Shown here: piece after piece, positions 1-11,214 of the stretch
How positions within the stretch are numbered: the first letter of the stretch is position 1
Layout of the letters: each line of letters begins with the position of its first letter
Source: Streptomyces sp. NBC_00178
GTDB lineage: Bacteria; Actinomycetota; Actinomycetes; Streptomycetales; Streptomycetaceae
Reading direction: 5' to 3'
Assembly: GCF_036206005.1 (NCBI RefSeq)
Contig: NZ_CP108143.1
Coordinates: 3,114,001-3,178,000 of the forward strand
DNA length: 64,000 nt
The notes under the pieces: model-generated
Told to the model about the DNA's origin: nothing
The model's input: only the letters and a program-made list of their open reading frames with translations
The model's database searches: none
Program-made: the position numbers and the translations under genes

Positions 1-187
1 CTATCACCGGGTGCGGTTCGGGATCGGCCGGCCGCCGGGGCGGATGCAGGTGGCGGACTTCGTGCTGAAGGACTTCTCGTCGTCGGAGCGCAAGGAGCTG
101 GCGTTCCTGGTGGACCGGTCGGCGGATGCGGTGGAGTCGTTGCTGGCGGAGGGGCTGGAACGGGCCCAGTCCGCGTACAACTCCTGA
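1..187 (+). CDS. pth: peptidyl-tRNA hydrolase, C-terminal end (partial)
   Basis: Only the last 61 codons are inside the window (reading frame from base 2, TGA at 185-187). The visible residues include [17 protein letters not shown], the GxP-G...VADFVL segment typical of the Pth C-terminal region, followed by the lid helix that ends the family. Pth frees peptidyl-tRNAs that drop off ribosomes by cutting the ester bond, and acts in the cytoplasm. The catalytic His and Asp lie upstream of the window and cannot be checked. A strong hairpin follows at 229-252. Confidence 0.85.
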   Translation, partial: YHRVRFGIGRPPGRMQVADFVLKDFSSSERKELAFLVDRSADAVESLLAEGLERAQSAYNS

Positions 188-228
188 CATTCGTGGTGCT
201 ACCCGGTCCTTTTCCGGCCGCAGGTTGA

Positions 229-252
229 CCTTGGGCAGGGCTCTGCCCAAGG
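229..252 (+). terminator. hairpin after pth, before the next start codon
   Basis: A perfect 10-bp stem (CCTTGGGCAG / CTGCCCAAGG) with a 4-nt loop. It sits 41 nt after the pth stop and 10 nt before the ATG at 263. It could terminate pth. Its 3' arm also holds the AAGG that would serve as ribosome-binding site for the next gene, so it may instead limit translation of that gene. Confidence 0.55.
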
Positions 253-262
253 ATCTGCCTCC

Positions 263-733
263 ATGAAGCGGAAGTCCTCCCCCCGGGTGCTGGCCCATGG
301 CCGTTCGTTCGCCGCGGGCTGTGTCGTCCTGTTGCTGCTGGTCGCGGGCGTGTGGTCGTCGTGGAACAGCGCGCACCACATCGTGCTGGCGAAGGGCCGT
401 GAGCACGGGACCGTGGTGGTGACGGGGTGCGGTGAGGACACGTGCACGGGGTCGTTCTCGCCGGACGCGGATTCGCGGCGGCGGGGCGGGGTGACGATCG
501 AGAAGTCGGTGGCGGTGCGCAAGGGCGACCGTTTTCCCGTGGTGGTGAAGCCGGGCTCGGATGCCGTCGTGCGGACGGGTGTGCCCGGCTTTCTGCATGC
601 CTGGCTGCCGTTCGGCGGCGCGTTGTTGCTGTCGGCCCTGTTGATCGGCGGCGGTCTGCGGATGACGCGGACGGCCTGGGTCACCGGGATCGCGGGTGCG
701 GCCCTGCTGACGGCGACGTTCGTCGCCCTCTGA
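263..733 (+). CDS. small membrane protein of unknown function
   Basis: 156 aa. Visible features: a basic N-terminus, a hydrophobic segment near residues 15-29, an extracytoplasmic stretch with two close cysteines (TGCGEDTCTG, about residues 54-63) that could form a disulfide, then two C-terminal hydrophobic segments (about 113-129 and 138-155). This suggests three membrane helices around one exported loop. I do not recognise a family. It lies between pth and the convergent ppc and is followed at once by a shared hairpin. GC-biased third positions support coding. Confidence 0.75.
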   Translation: MKRKSSPRVLAHGRSFAAGCVVLLLLVAGVWSSWNSAHHIVLAKGREHGTVVVTGCGEDTCTGSFSPDADSRRRGGVTIEKSVAVRKGDRFPVVVKPGSDAVVRTGVPGFLHAWLPFGGALLLSALLIGGGLRMTRTAWVTGIAGAALLTATFVAL

Positions 734-737
734 GGGG

Positions 738-765
738 CCGCACCCGCTCGGTTCTCCGGGTGCGG
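738..765. terminator. bidirectional hairpin between convergent genes
   Basis: A 9-bp perfect stem (CCGCACCCG / CGGGTGCGG) fills the 34-bp gap between the stop of the upstream membrane protein (733) and the ppc stop (768). It is well placed to terminate both converging transcripts. Confidence 0.6.
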
Positions 766-767
766 GG

Positions 768-3497
<2,730 letters not shown>

Positions 3498-3751
3498 AGT
3501 GTGCGGCTCCTTGCAGTGGTTGAGCACGTCTGTCAGGGGGTCCGGGACGCTCGCGGTGCTGACGGCTCGCCCCGGGTATGCAGAGTGCGGACCGCGCTGT
3601 CCGACGCACCCAGGATAGGTGTCCGGGGGTCCGGCGTGCTCGCTGCCCTGCGGGGTGGTCGCGATCGGGGGTACACGAGTGCGGGGGGCCCTGTCGCACA
3701 AGGGTTGCCACGGTGGCGCTCTCGTGTCGCGGGCCTGTTCGCTGCCATACT

Positions 3752-3778
3752 TACGTTGCCGTAGGTTACGGAAGCGTA
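3752..3778. promoter_or_regulatory. nested palindrome, likely operator of the desaturase-TetR operon
   Basis: Imperfect 27-bp dyad: TACGTTGCCGTA, GGT, TACGGAAGCGTA. The inner CCGTA-GGT-TACGG is perfect, and the full arms match at 10 of 12 positions. It lies 47 bp before the desaturase ATG, in a 327-bp intergenic region (3498-3824) that otherwise shows only the ppc ribosome-binding site and weak promoter-like sequence. Its size fits a TetR dimer-of-dimers site, and the operon encodes a TetR protein. Assignment to that protein is inference. Confidence 0.55.
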
Positions 3779-3824
3779 GCCCGCTCATTCCGTCATATTT
3801 CCTCACCTCACGGGGGACTCCCCA

Positions 3825-4811
3825 ATGCCCACCAGCCCCGATGTGATCGACGACGGCCTGCCGACGGCGGCAGGCGACACCGCGATCCCCTCCGCCACGC
3901 TCGGCGGCGACAAGAAGCGTTCCGTCGAGCAGATCGCGCTGCTCCTGTTCATCGTGGTGCCGTTCGCCGCCCTGGTCGCGGCGGTGCCGCTGGCCTGGGG
4001 GCGCGGTGTCAGCTGGCTCGACCTCGGTCTGCTGGTCGCCATGTACTACTGGGGCTGCCACGGTGTGACGATCGGTTTCCACCGCTACTTCACGCACGGG
4101 TCGTTCAAGGCGAAGCGTCCGCTCGTCATCGCCATGGCCGTCGCCGGCTCGATGGCGGTGGAGGGCCCGCTCGTGCGCTGGGTGGCCGACCACCGCAAGC
4201 ACCACCGGTTCTCCGACGCCGAGGGCGACCCGCACTCGCCGTGGAGGTTCGGCGAGAACCTGCCCGCGCTGATGAAGGGCCTGTGGTGGGCCCACATCGG
4301 CTGGATGTTCAACGAGGAGCAGACCCCGCAGCAGAAGTACGCCCCCGACCTCGTCCGGGACCCGGCGCTCCGCGCGATCTCGCGTCACTTCCTCAGCTTC
4401 ACGATCCTGTCGCTGGCGATCCCGCCGCTGGTGGGCGGCCTGGTCACCATGTCGTGGTGGGGCGCGTTCACGGCGTTCTTCTGGGGTTCGCTGGTCCGGG
4501 TCGCGCTGCTGCACCACGTGACGTGGTCGATCAACTCGATCTGCCACGCGGTCGGCAAGCGGCCGTTCAAGTCCCGCGACCGGTCGGGGAACGTGTGGTG
4601 GCTGGCCGTCCTGTCGTGCGGCGAGTCGTGGCACAACCTGCACCACGCGGACCCGACGAGCGCGCGTCACGGGGTGCTGCGCGGCCAGATCGACTCCAGT
4701 GCACGGCTGATCCGCTGGTTCGAGCAGCTGGGCTGGGCGCGCGACGTGCGCTGGCCGGATGCCTCACGTATCGCCGCCCGGCGCAAGGCCGTGGCCACCG
4801 ACCCGGCATGA
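3825..4811 (+). CDS. membrane acyl-CoA (delta-9 type) fatty acid desaturase
   Basis: 328 aa. Introduces a cis double bond into saturated acyl chains using a di-iron centre at the membrane. All three histidine boxes are visible: HRYFTH (about residues 86-91), HRKHH (about 124-128) and HNLHH (about 269-273), in the order and spacing of the stearoyl-CoA desaturase-type family. Hydrophobic pairs lie before box 1 (about 39-75) and between boxes 2 and 3 (about 185-225). ATG 3825 follows a GGGGGA ribosome site. The stop overlaps the following TetR start (ATGA), so the two are translationally coupled. Electron donor not in the window. Confidence 0.93.
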   Translation: MPTSPDVIDDGLPTAAGDTAIPSATLGGDKKRSVEQIALLLFIVVPFAALVAAVPLAWGRGVSWLDLGLLVAMYYWGCHGVTIGFHRYFTHGSFKAKRPLVIAMAVAGSMAVEGPLVRWVADHRKHHRFSDAEGDPHSPWRFGENLPALMKGLWWAHIGWMFNEEQTPQQKYAPDLVRDPALRAISRHFLSFTILSLAIPPLVGGLVTMSWWGAFTAFFWGSLVRVALLHHVTWSINSICHAVGKRPFKSRDRSGNVWWLAVLSCGESWHNLHHADPTSARHGVLRGQIDSSARLIRWFEQLGWARDVRWPDASRIAARRKAVATDPA

Positions 4812-5494
4812 TTGACGACGTGGCGACCGACTCAAGCACCAGCGGCGAGAAGAGCATGCCTGCCCCCACCCGGCGGACCCGCAGGGTCCGGATGACGGGG
4901 AAGGAGCGCCGCGAGCAACTTCTGGACATCGGCCGCACCCTGTTCGCCGACAAGGGCTTCGAGGGCACTTCGGTGGAGGAGATCGCGGCGCGCGCGGGGG
5001 TCTCCAAGCCGGTGGTGTACGAGCACTTCGGCGGCAAGGAGGGCCTGTACGCCGTCGTGGTCGACCGCGAGATGCGCCAGTTGCTGGACCTGGTGACGGG
5101 GGCGCTCACGGCCGGTCACCCGCGGGAGCTGCTGGAGCAGGCGGCGTTCGCGCTGCTCGACTACATCGAGAAGTACACGGACGGATTCCGGATCCTGGTC
5201 CGCGACTCCCCGGTCGCGCAGTCCACGGGCACGTTCGCGTCGCTGATCAGTGACATCGCCACGCAGGTCGAGGACATCCTGGGCCTGGAGTTCAAGGCCC
5301 GGGGCTTCGACCCGAAGCTCGCTCCGCTGTACGCGCAGGCCCTGGTCGGGATGGTGGCGCTGACCGGGCAGTGGTGGCTGGACGTGCGGAAGCCGAAGAA
5401 GGCCGAGGTCGCCGCCCATCTGGTGAATCTGGCGTGGCACGGGCTGGAGAACCTGGAGTCGAAGCCGCGGCTGATAGGGCACCGGAAGAGCTGA
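4808..5494 (+). CDS. TetR-family regulator coupled to the desaturase
   Basis: 228 aa. The N-terminal TetR helix-turn-helix is clear: LFADKGFEGTSVEEIAARAG then VSKPVVYEHFGGKEGLYAVV (about residues 46-85). The C-terminal ligand domain is helical and I cannot assign its ligand, though acyl-CoA would suit the context. The ATG overlaps the desaturase stop by 4 bp, so it is expressed with that gene. The palindrome at 3752-3778 is the obvious candidate operator, giving negative autoregulation and control of membrane unsaturation. The upstream open frame is a shadow of the desaturase. Confidence 0.9.
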   Translation: MIDDVATDSSTSGEKSMPAPTRRTRRVRMTGKERREQLLDIGRTLFADKGFEGTSVEEIAARAGVSKPVVYEHFGGKEGLYAVVVDREMRQLLDLVTGALTAGHPRELLEQAAFALLDYIEKYTDGFRILVRDSPVAQSTGTFASLISDIATQVEDILGLEFKARGFDPKLAPLYAQALVGMVALTGQWWLDVRKPKKAEVAAHLVNLAWHGLENLESKPRLIGHRKS

Positions 5495-5596
5495 GCCGCC
5501 TCCGCGTGCGTGCGATCACTCGTTGTGATGACGACGCCGCGGAGCGGACCTTACTGTGGTGGTTGCAGGACCAGAATCCCGTCCATGGGAGGAACC

Positions 5597-6199
5597 ATGA
5601 CCGCCGAGCCGATCACCGGGTGCAGCAGCCGCTGGCCGGTGCCGCCCCAGGACGGATACACGGTGGACGATCTGTTCACCTTGCCCGATCTCCCGCCGCA
5701 CACGGAATTGCTCGACGGGAGCCTGGTTTTTGTGAGTCCGCAGCGAGATTTCCACAGCACGATGATCGACCTCCTGACGACCGGCCTCCGTCACAGCGCT
5801 CCGCCGGAGATGAAGGCGCGCCGCGAGATGACCGTCGTCCTCGACCGGCGCAACGCCCCCGAGCCGGATGTCTGTGTCGTGCGGGCCGAGGCGGTCACCG
5901 GGCGGGAGCTGACCCGTTTCGAGGCGGCGGACGTGCTCCTCGCCGTCGAGGTGGTCTCGCCCGACTCCGAGGCCCGCGACCGTGACACCAAGCCACAGAA
6001 GTACGCCGCGGCCGGCATCCCGAACTTCTGGCTGGTCGGCACGGCCGGGAGCGACCGGCATCCGGTGGTGCGGGTCTATGAGCTGGACCCCGTGAACAAG
6101 GCGTACGCCCTGACCGGAATCCATCACGACCGGCTCAAGACGGGTGTTCCGTTCTCGGTCGACCTCGACATCTCGGCGGAGGCGCTGGACGCCCTGTGA
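5597..6199 (+). CDS. Uma2-family (DUF820) restriction-endonuclease-like protein
   Basis: 200 aa. Start chosen at ATG 5597 behind GGGAGGAACC. The Uma2 core is visible: ELLDGSLVFVSP near residue 40, then PEPDVCVV, LLAVEVVSPDSEARDRD and TKPQKYAAAGIPNFWLV. These supply the Asp, Glu-x-x-Ser and Lys positions of the PD-(D/E)XK nuclease fold. Streptomyces carry many such paralogues; their biological role is unclear. It stands alone, separated from the TetR gene by about 100 bp and convergent with tam. Confidence 0.85.
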   Translation: MTAEPITGCSSRWPVPPQDGYTVDDLFTLPDLPPHTELLDGSLVFVSPQRDFHSTMIDLLTTGLRHSAPPEMKARREMTVVLDRRNAPEPDVCVVRAEAVTGRELTRFEAADVLLAVEVVSPDSEARDRDTKPQKYAAAGIPNFWLVGTAGSDRHPVVRVYELDPVNKAYALTGIHHDRLKTGVPFSVDLDISAEALDAL

Positions 6200-6215
6200 C
6201 GTCCTGCCGGGTCAC

Positions 6216-7013
6216 TCACCCGGCGGTGCGGGCGACGGCGAAGATCCGGCGGAACGGGAAGACCGTGCCGTGCGGGCCCGCCGGGTAGGCGGTGCGCAGC
6301 AGGTCGCGGTATGCGCCGGTGAAGGCGTCCTGTGCCTCGGGGTCGTCGGCGAGGGCGTCGAGGACGGGCCGCAGGCCGGTGCCCTTGACCCAGTCGAGGA
6401 CGGGGTCCTCGCCCTGGAGGAGGTGCAGGTAGGTGGTCTCCCAGACGTCGACGGTGCGGCCGGGTGCGGCGAGGTGTGCCAGGTAGTCCGCGGGGGTGAG
6501 CACGGCGTCGGCGTGGCGCAGGAGCCCGCCGAGGCGGCCGGCCCACCGCGGGGATGCGGCGAGTTCGCGCATGAGGGTGTGGCTGGGGGCGTCGAAGTTG
6601 CCGGGGACCTGGAAGGCGAGGGTGCCGCCGGGGGCGAGGGCGCCGAGCCAGTGGGGGAAGCGGCCGGTGTGGCCGGGGACCCATTGGAGGAGGGCGTTGG
6701 AGACGATGAGGCCGTACGTCGCGTCGGGTGTCCAGGTGGCGGCGTCGGCCTCGGCGAAGTCGAGGAGGGGGCTCGTGCGGTCGCGGGCGCGTTCGAGCAT
6801 GTGGGGCGAGCTGTCGTAGCCCGTGATGCGGGCGCCGGGCCAGCGTTCGGCCAGGAGTGCGGTGACGTTGCCGGCGCCGCATCCGAGGTCGGCGATGCGG
6901 GGTGACGGTTCGTGCGGCAGGGGTCCGATGCGGGCCAGGAGGTCGTGGAAGGGGCGGGTGCGGTGGTCCGCGTGCCGGAGGTACTGCCGCGGGTCCCAGG
7001 TCGGCGAGGTCAT
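6216..7013 (-). CDS. tam: trans-aconitate 2-methyltransferase
   Basis: 265 aa. Methylates trans-aconitate, the aconitase-inhibiting isomer formed from cis-aconitate, using SAM. Visible features are the family N-terminus TWDPRQYLRHADHRTRPFHD, the SAM motif IADLGCGAGNVTALL (about residues 40-54), DSSPHML and SNALLQWVPGH. Divergent from the MarR gene at 7102 across an 88-bp region filled with palindromes, as described for the TamR/tam pair of S. coelicolor. A TTGACA (-35) for tam lies inside the first palindrome, 17 bp before a weak -10. Confidence 0.92.
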   Translation of the reverse strand: MTSPTWDPRQYLRHADHRTRPFHDLLARIGPLPHEPSPRIADLGCGAGNVTALLAERWPGARITGYDSSPHMLERARDRTSPLLDFAEADAATWTPDATYGLIVSNALLQWVPGHTGRFPHWLGALAPGGTLAFQVPGNFDAPSHTLMRELAASPRWAGRLGGLLRHADAVLTPADYLAHLAAPGRTVDVWETTYLHLLQGEDPVLDWVKGTGLRPVLDALADDPEAQDAFTGAYRDLLRTAYPAGPHGTVFPFRRIFAVARTAG

Positions 7014-7035
7014 GGTGTCAGGATCACAAGCTCAA

Positions 7036-7080
7036 TATCTTGATGTCAAGATACTTGAATTCAAGAGACTTCATGTCGAG
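7036..7080. promoter_or_regulatory. TamR operator array: three 15-bp units
   Basis: Unit 1 (7036-7053) is a perfect 8+2+8 palindrome, TATCTTGA-TG-TCAAGATA. Unit 2 (7054-7065) is a perfect 12-bp palindrome, CTTGAATTCAAG. Unit 3 (7069-7080), CTTCATGTCGAG, matches the same core at 10 of 12. The centres are at 7044.5, 7059.5 and 7074.5, exactly 15 bp apart. The array covers the tam -35 and runs up to the tamR -10 at 7089-7094. Binding by the adjacent TamR-like protein is inferred from the known S. coelicolor system. Confidence 0.85.
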
Positions 7081-7088
7081 GGACCCTC

Positions 7089-7094
7089 TACACT
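7089..7094 (+). promoter_or_regulatory. -10 element of tamR (leaderless)
   Basis: TACACT followed by 7 nt and the ATG at 7102. No ribosome-binding site is present, so the mRNA probably starts at the start codon. Operator unit 3 lies between this element and the expected -35 position. Confidence 0.55.
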
Positions 7095-7101
7095 GATCGA
7101 C

Positions 7102-7599
7102 ATGGAGGACGAGGTCGACCGGCTGGTCGCTGCATGGCGCCGCGAGCGCCCGGACCTCGACGTGGAACCGCTCGAGGTGCTGAGCCGCGTCTCCCGCCTG
7201 GCCCGCCATCTGGACCGGGCCCGCAGGATCGCCTTCGCCGAGCACCAGCTGGAACCCTGGGAGTTCGACGTCCTGACGTCCCTGCGCCGCGCGGGCGCCC
7301 CGTATCAGCTCTCCCCCGGCCAGCTCCTCACCCAGACCCTCGTCACCTCGGGCACGATGACGAACCGCATCGACCGGCTGACCAAGAAGAACCTCGTGGA
7401 GCGGCTGCCGGACCCGAGCGACCGCCGGGGCGTCCTCGTCCGGCTCACCGACCGCGGCCGCGACAAGGCGGATCAGTCGCTGGCCGGGCTGCTCGACCAG
7501 GAGCGGGCGATCCTGGGCGAGCTCTCCCGTCAGCAGCGGTCCGAACTGGCCGGACTACTGCGCCAGTTGACCGCCCCGTTCGACAACATCCCCGGTTAG
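7102..7599 (+). CDS. tamR: MarR-family regulator TamR
   Basis: 165 aa. MarR winged helix: LEPWEFDVLTSLRRAGAP, the recognition helix in TSGTMTNRIDRLTKKNLVER (about residues 93-112) and the wing DPSDRRGVLVRLTDRG. The divergent tam gene and operator array identify it as TamR, which in S. coelicolor is known to sense trans-aconitate/citrate and release DNA. ATG 7102 was chosen because the -10 ends 7 nt upstream and the family N-terminus begins there. Its 3' end overlaps the convergent response regulator by 45 bp. Confidence 0.88.
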   Translation: MEDEVDRLVAAWRRERPDLDVEPLEVLSRVSRLARHLDRARRIAFAEHQLEPWEFDVLTSLRRAGAPYQLSPGQLLTQTLVTSGTMTNRIDRLTKKNLVERLPDPSDRRGVLVRLTDRGRDKADQSLAGLLDQERAILGELSRQQRSELAGLLRQLTAPFDNIPG

Positions 7600-8346
7600 C
7601 GCGGCAGGACCGACCCCGGCCCGTCTCGCCAGTGCCACGGCGGCCAGCGTCGAGTGCACCCCGAGTTTTCCCAGCACGTTCTGCATGTGCGTGCGCACCG
7701 TGTGCGGGGACAGGAAGAGCCGCTCCGCCACGGCCTTGCGGCCCAGGCCCGCCACCATGCAGCGCAGCACCTCGCGTTCGCGCGGTGTCAGCGACTCCAC
7801 CAGCTGCTCGGACTCCGTCCGGTGCTTGCGCGCCGCGGTGAGCTCGCGCAGGACGCCGGTCAGCAGCGCGGCCGGCAGATGCGTCTCGTCCCGCAGCACG
7901 CCGCGTATGACCGTCAGCAGACGCTGCAGGGAGCAGTCCTTGGCCACCCAGCCCGAGGCGCCGGCCTGCAGCGCCGCCGCGGCGCGGCGCGGGTCGTCCT
8001 TCTCGGCGAGCACGACCGTGCGGATGTGCGGATGCGACGAGCGGACCCCGCCGACCAGCGATATACCGTCTCCGCCGCCGCTGCCCCCGTCGCCCTCGGC
8101 GCGTGGCGCGGGGATGGTCCGGACGCCGCCGGGGGCGAGTATGCCCAGCTCGGCGTCGACCAGCATCACGTCGTAGCGGCGGCTCTCGGCGGCCGCGCGT
8201 TCCAGACAGCGCAGCGCGGCGGGGCCACTGCCCGCCGCGGACACGTCGACGTCCGGTTCGGCCGCGAGCGCCGCGGCGAGGGACTCGGCAAAGATGCGGT
8301 GGTCGTCGACCACCAGAACCCGGATACGCGCCACAGACACCCCCAT
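7555..8346 (-). CDS. orphan NarL/LuxR-type response regulator
   Basis: 263 aa. The receiver has VVDDHR (Asp14-Asp15), phospho-acceptor Asp64 in VMLVDAEL, and Lys in GWVAKD; a Gly-rich insert (EGDGGSGGGDG) lies mid-receiver. The C-terminal LuxR helix-turn-helix reads LTPREREVLRCMVAGL then LSPHTVRTHMQNVLGKLGV. No histidine kinase is nearby. ATG 8346 has AGGAG about 10 nt upstream. The last 45 bp overlap tamR on the other strand. It is similar in N-terminus to the degenerate regulator at 14530-15222, suggesting paralogues either side of the gal genes. Confidence 0.88.
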   Translation of the reverse strand: MGVSVARIRVLVVDDHRIFAESLAAALAAEPDVDVSAAGSGPAALRCLERAAAESRRYDVMLVDAELGILAPGGVRTIPAPRAEGDGGSGGGDGISLVGGVRSSHPHIRTVVLAEKDDPRRAAAALQAGASGWVAKDCSLQRLLTVIRGVLRDETHLPAALLTGVLRELTAARKHRTESEQLVESLTPREREVLRCMVAGLGRKAVAERLFLSPHTVRTHMQNVLGKLGVHSTLAAVALARRAGVGPAALTGDVVERGGQLAQ

Positions 8347-8616
8347 GCTGTGTGAGCTCCTGGGGCGCCCCCGTCCATGGCCGGCCCCGACGGGGACGGA
8401 CCGCTTCGGATGCGGCGCCCGGAGCACTCCGGTGACCGCAGGCCCACGGCCGCCGCCGTGTGCCGGCCGCCACCCGCCCCGGGCGTCGCATCCGACCGTC
8501 TCGTCCCCTGAAACGACACCGGCCCCCACCGGTGCTGAGCATCAGCGTACGGGGGGCGGTGGGCGGGGGTAGGAGATTCGCGGAACTGATCGCTCAAGGT
8601 GTTTAGGGTGTGATTC

Positions 8617-9126
8617 ATGTTCCGTCTTGAGACAGAAGTAGACAAGGAACGTCGCATATTGCTGGGCCGTCGGCTGCACGACGACAACTGGGACGGCTCA
8701 CCGGAGCTGCGTGCCCTGCACACGACCCCCGCCGAACACGAAGTGCCCCTGGAGGTCTGGCTCCTGGACGAGGAAGGAGACCTGGCCGGTGGACTGAGCG
8801 GACGGACCTGGGCCTACTGGCTCCACGTGGACCTGCTCTGGGTGGACGGCCGCCACCGCGGTCTCGGCCTCGGCTCGCAGCTGCTCGCCGAGGCGGAACG
8901 CCTGGCCCACGACGACCGGGCGTGCACCCGCTCCCGGCTGGAGACCTGGGACTTCCAGGCCCCCGCCTTCTACCGGAAGCAGGGGTACGAGGTGGTCGGG
9001 GAGATCCCCGACTACCCGCCCGGTGTCGCCGAGTTCATCCTGGTCAAGCAGCTGGAGCGACCCGCCGGCCCCCCGCGGAGGGAACGGCGGGGAAGATTCC
9101 CGGGGTGGCGTAGGCGGCGGCACTGA
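8617..9126 (+). CDS. GNAT-family N-acetyltransferase
   Basis: 169 aa. Acetyl-CoA-binding motif A is visible as VDGRHRGLGLGSQLLAEAE (about residues 72-90), and the fold ends with AFYRKQGYEVVGEIPDYPPG. The substrate cannot be told from sequence. The last ~20 residues (Arg/Pro-rich, ending WRRRRH) extend past the usual GNAT fold and are encoded antisense to the galK 3' end, an 83-bp overlap. Divergent from the response regulator at 8346. Confidence 0.85.
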   Translation: MFRLETEVDKERRILLGRRLHDDNWDGSPELRALHTTPAEHEVPLEVWLLDEEGDLAGGLSGRTWAYWLHVDLLWVDGRHRGLGLGSQLLAEAERLAHDDRACTRSRLETWDFQAPAFYRKQGYEVVGEIPDYPPGVAEFILVKQLERPAGPPRRERRGRFPGWRRRRH

Positions 9127-10237
9127 AGGCCTCCGACACCGCCTTGGCGACGGTGTCCGCCATCGCCTCCTCCACCAGCACGATCGCGGAGCCGCCGAAG
9201 CCTCCCCCGGTCATCCGGGCCCCGAGCGCGCCGGCCGCGTTCGCCGAGGAGACGACGAGGTCGAGCTCCGGGCAGGAGACCCGCAGGTCGTCGCGGAGCG
9301 AGACGTGGCCCGCGTTGAGCACCGGTCCCGCCGCGCGCACGTCCCCGGCGTCGAGCAGCGCGATGACCTGCTCCACGCGGTGGTTGTCGCCGACGACGTG
9401 GCGGACGTAGCGCACGACCGACTCGTCCTCGCCGGCCGCCAGGGTGGCGAGCGCCTCGTCCAGGTCCTCGTACGGGAGGTCGCGCAGGGTCTCGATGCCG
9501 AGCGCCCTGGCACCCGCCTCGCAGCCTGCCCGGCGCTCCGCGTACGCCCCGTCGCCGAGGGCGTGCTTGACGCGGGTGTCGACGACCAGCAGCTGGAGAC
9601 CGTGCGCGGCCAGGTCGAAGGGGACCTGGCGCATGCTGAGGTCTCGGGTGTCCAGGTGCAGCGCGTGGCCCTCGGTGCAGCAGGCCGAGGCCATCTGGTC
9701 CATGACGCCGCAGGGCACGCCGACGAAGTCGTTCTCGGCGCGCTGGCCGAGGACCGCGATCTCCGGTCCGCTCAGGCCCAGTTCGAAGAGGTCGTTCAGG
9801 GCGAGGGCGGTGACGACCTCCAGGGCGGCGGAGGAGGACAGCCCCGCGCCGACGGGGACCGTGGAGGTGAGCTGGATGTCCGCGCCGGTGATCCGGTGTC
9901 CCGCCTGGCGCAGCGCCCAGACGACACCGGCCGGGTAGGCGGCCCAGCCGTGGCCGGAGTGCGGGGCGAGTTCGTCGACGCGCAGGGACACGACTCCGCC
10001 CGGTACGTCGGTGGAGTGCAGGCGCAGTCGTCCGTCGGTGCGGCGGGCGACCGCGGCGCGGGCGTGGTGCGGGAGGGCGAGCGGCATGACGAAGCCGCCG
10101 TTGAAGTCGGTGTACTCACCGATCAGGTTCACTCGTCCGGGTGCCGCCCAGACGCCGTCGGGGGCGGTCCCGTACAGCTCGGTGAAGGAGGCCGTCAGCT
10201 CGGTGAAGGAGGCGGTCGGCTCGGCGTTGTCGGTCAT
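9044..10237 (-). CDS. galK: galactokinase
   Basis: 397 aa. Phosphorylates galactose at C1 with ATP (Leloir pathway). GHMP-kinase signatures: the galactokinase motif [15 protein letters not shown] (about residues 30-44), the ATP loop [15 protein letters not shown], and C-terminal [19 protein letters not shown] 10237 overlaps the galE stop (ATGA). This gene is last in galT-galE-galK. Its 3' end overlaps the convergent GNAT by 83 bp. Two near-identical ASFTEL units occur at the N-terminus, a small internal duplication. Confidence 0.95.
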   Translation of the reverse strand: MTDNAEPTASFTELTASFTELYGTAPDGVWAAPGRVNLIGEYTDFNGGFVMPLALPHHARAAVARRTDGRLRLHSTDVPGGVVSLRVDELAPHSGHGWAAYPAGVVWALRQAGHRITGADIQLTSTVPVGAGLSSSAALEVVTALALNDLFELGLSGPEIAVLGQRAENDFVGVPCGVMDQMASACCTEGHALHLDTRDLSMRQVPFDLAAHGLQLLVVDTRVKHALGDGAYAERRAGCEAGARALGIETLRDLPYEDLDEALATLAAGEDESVVRYVRHVVGDNHRVEQVIALLDAGDVRAAGPVLNAGHVSLRDDLRVSCPELDLVVSSANAAGALGARMTGGGFGGSAIVLVEEAMADTVAKAVSEAFSAAAYATPGIFPAVPSAGGRRVAPAA

Positions 10238-11214
10238 GGTGCGGTGGGCTCCTCTCGGCGGGCGAACGTCCACGCGTCGGCGACGATGGCGGCCAGGTCG
10301 GCGCGCGACGGCTGCCAGCCGAGCCGCTCCCTGGCGGTTGCGGCGGAGGCGACCAGGACGGCCGGGTCGCCGGCGCGCCGGGGCGCGGGGGTCTCGGGTA
10401 CCGGGTGGCCGGTGACCTTGCGGACGGTCTCGACGACTTCGCGTACGGAGAAGCCGTTGCCGTTGCCGAGGTTGCAGATCAGGTGCTCGCCCGCGGTGGC
10501 CGCTCCGAGGGCCAGCAGGTGGGCCTCGGCGAGGTCGGCGACGTGGATGTAGTCGCGGATGCAGGTGCCGTCCGGGGTCGGGTAGTCGTCGCCGTAGACG
10601 GAGATCGACTCGCGCTGCCCGAGGGCGACCTGGAGGACCAGCGGGATGAGGTGGGACTCCGGGGCGTGGCGCTCGCCGCAGCTGCCGTAGGCGCCCGCGA
10701 CGTTGAAGTACCTCAGGGAGACGGCGGCGAGTCCGTGGGCCCGTGCCTCACCGCTGATCATGTGGTCGACGGCGAGCTTGGATGCGCCGTAGGGGTTGGT
10801 GGGGGCGGTCGGGTCGGTCTCCGTGATGGGGCTGGAGACGGGCTCGCCGTAGGTCGCCGCGGTGGAGGAGAAGACGAGCGTCCGCACTCCCGCGTCGCGC
10901 ATGGCGGCGAGCAGGGCGATGGTCCCGCCGACGTTGTTGACCCAGTACTTCTCGGGGTCGACGACGGACTCGCCGACCTGGGAGAAGGCGGCGAAGTGCA
11001 GCACACCGTCGTAGGAGGCGTCCAGCCACTTGGCGGCGTCCTGGATGCGGCCTTCGATGAACTCGGCGCCCTCGGGGACGCCCTCGCGGAAGCCGGTCGA
11101 CAGGTCGTCGAGGACGGTGACGGCGTGTCCCGCCTCCAGCAGGTGTGCCGTCACGACACTGCCGACGTATCCCGCGCCGCCCGTCACCAGGTACTTCTTG
11201 CCGGTGTTGCTCAC
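10234..11214 (-). CDS. galE: UDP-glucose 4-epimerase
   Basis: 326 aa. Interconverts UDP-galactose and UDP-glucose with bound NAD. The extended SDR Rossmann motif TGGAGYVGS is at residues 11-19; the catalytic Tyr and Lys are in [14 protein letters not shown], with Ser in [11 protein letters not shown] start at 11214 overlaps the galT stop by 4 bp, and its own stop overlaps the galK start, so galT-galE-galK are translationally coupled. Confidence 0.95.
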   Translation of the reverse strand: MSNTGKKYLVTGGAGYVGSVVTAHLLEAGHAVTVLDDLSTGFREGVPEGAEFIEGRIQDAAKWLDASYDGVLHFAAFSQVGESVVDPEKYWVNNVGGTIALLAAMRDAGVRTLVFSSTAATYGEPVSSPITETDPTAPTNPYGASKLAVDHMISGEARAHGLAAVSLRYFNVAGAYGSCGERHAPESHLIPLVLQVALGQRESISVYGDDYPTPDGTCIRDYIHVADLAEAHLLALGAATAGEHLICNLGNGNGFSVREVVETVRKVTGHPVPETPAPRRAGDPAVLVASAATARERLGWQPSRADLAAIVADAWTFARREEPTAP

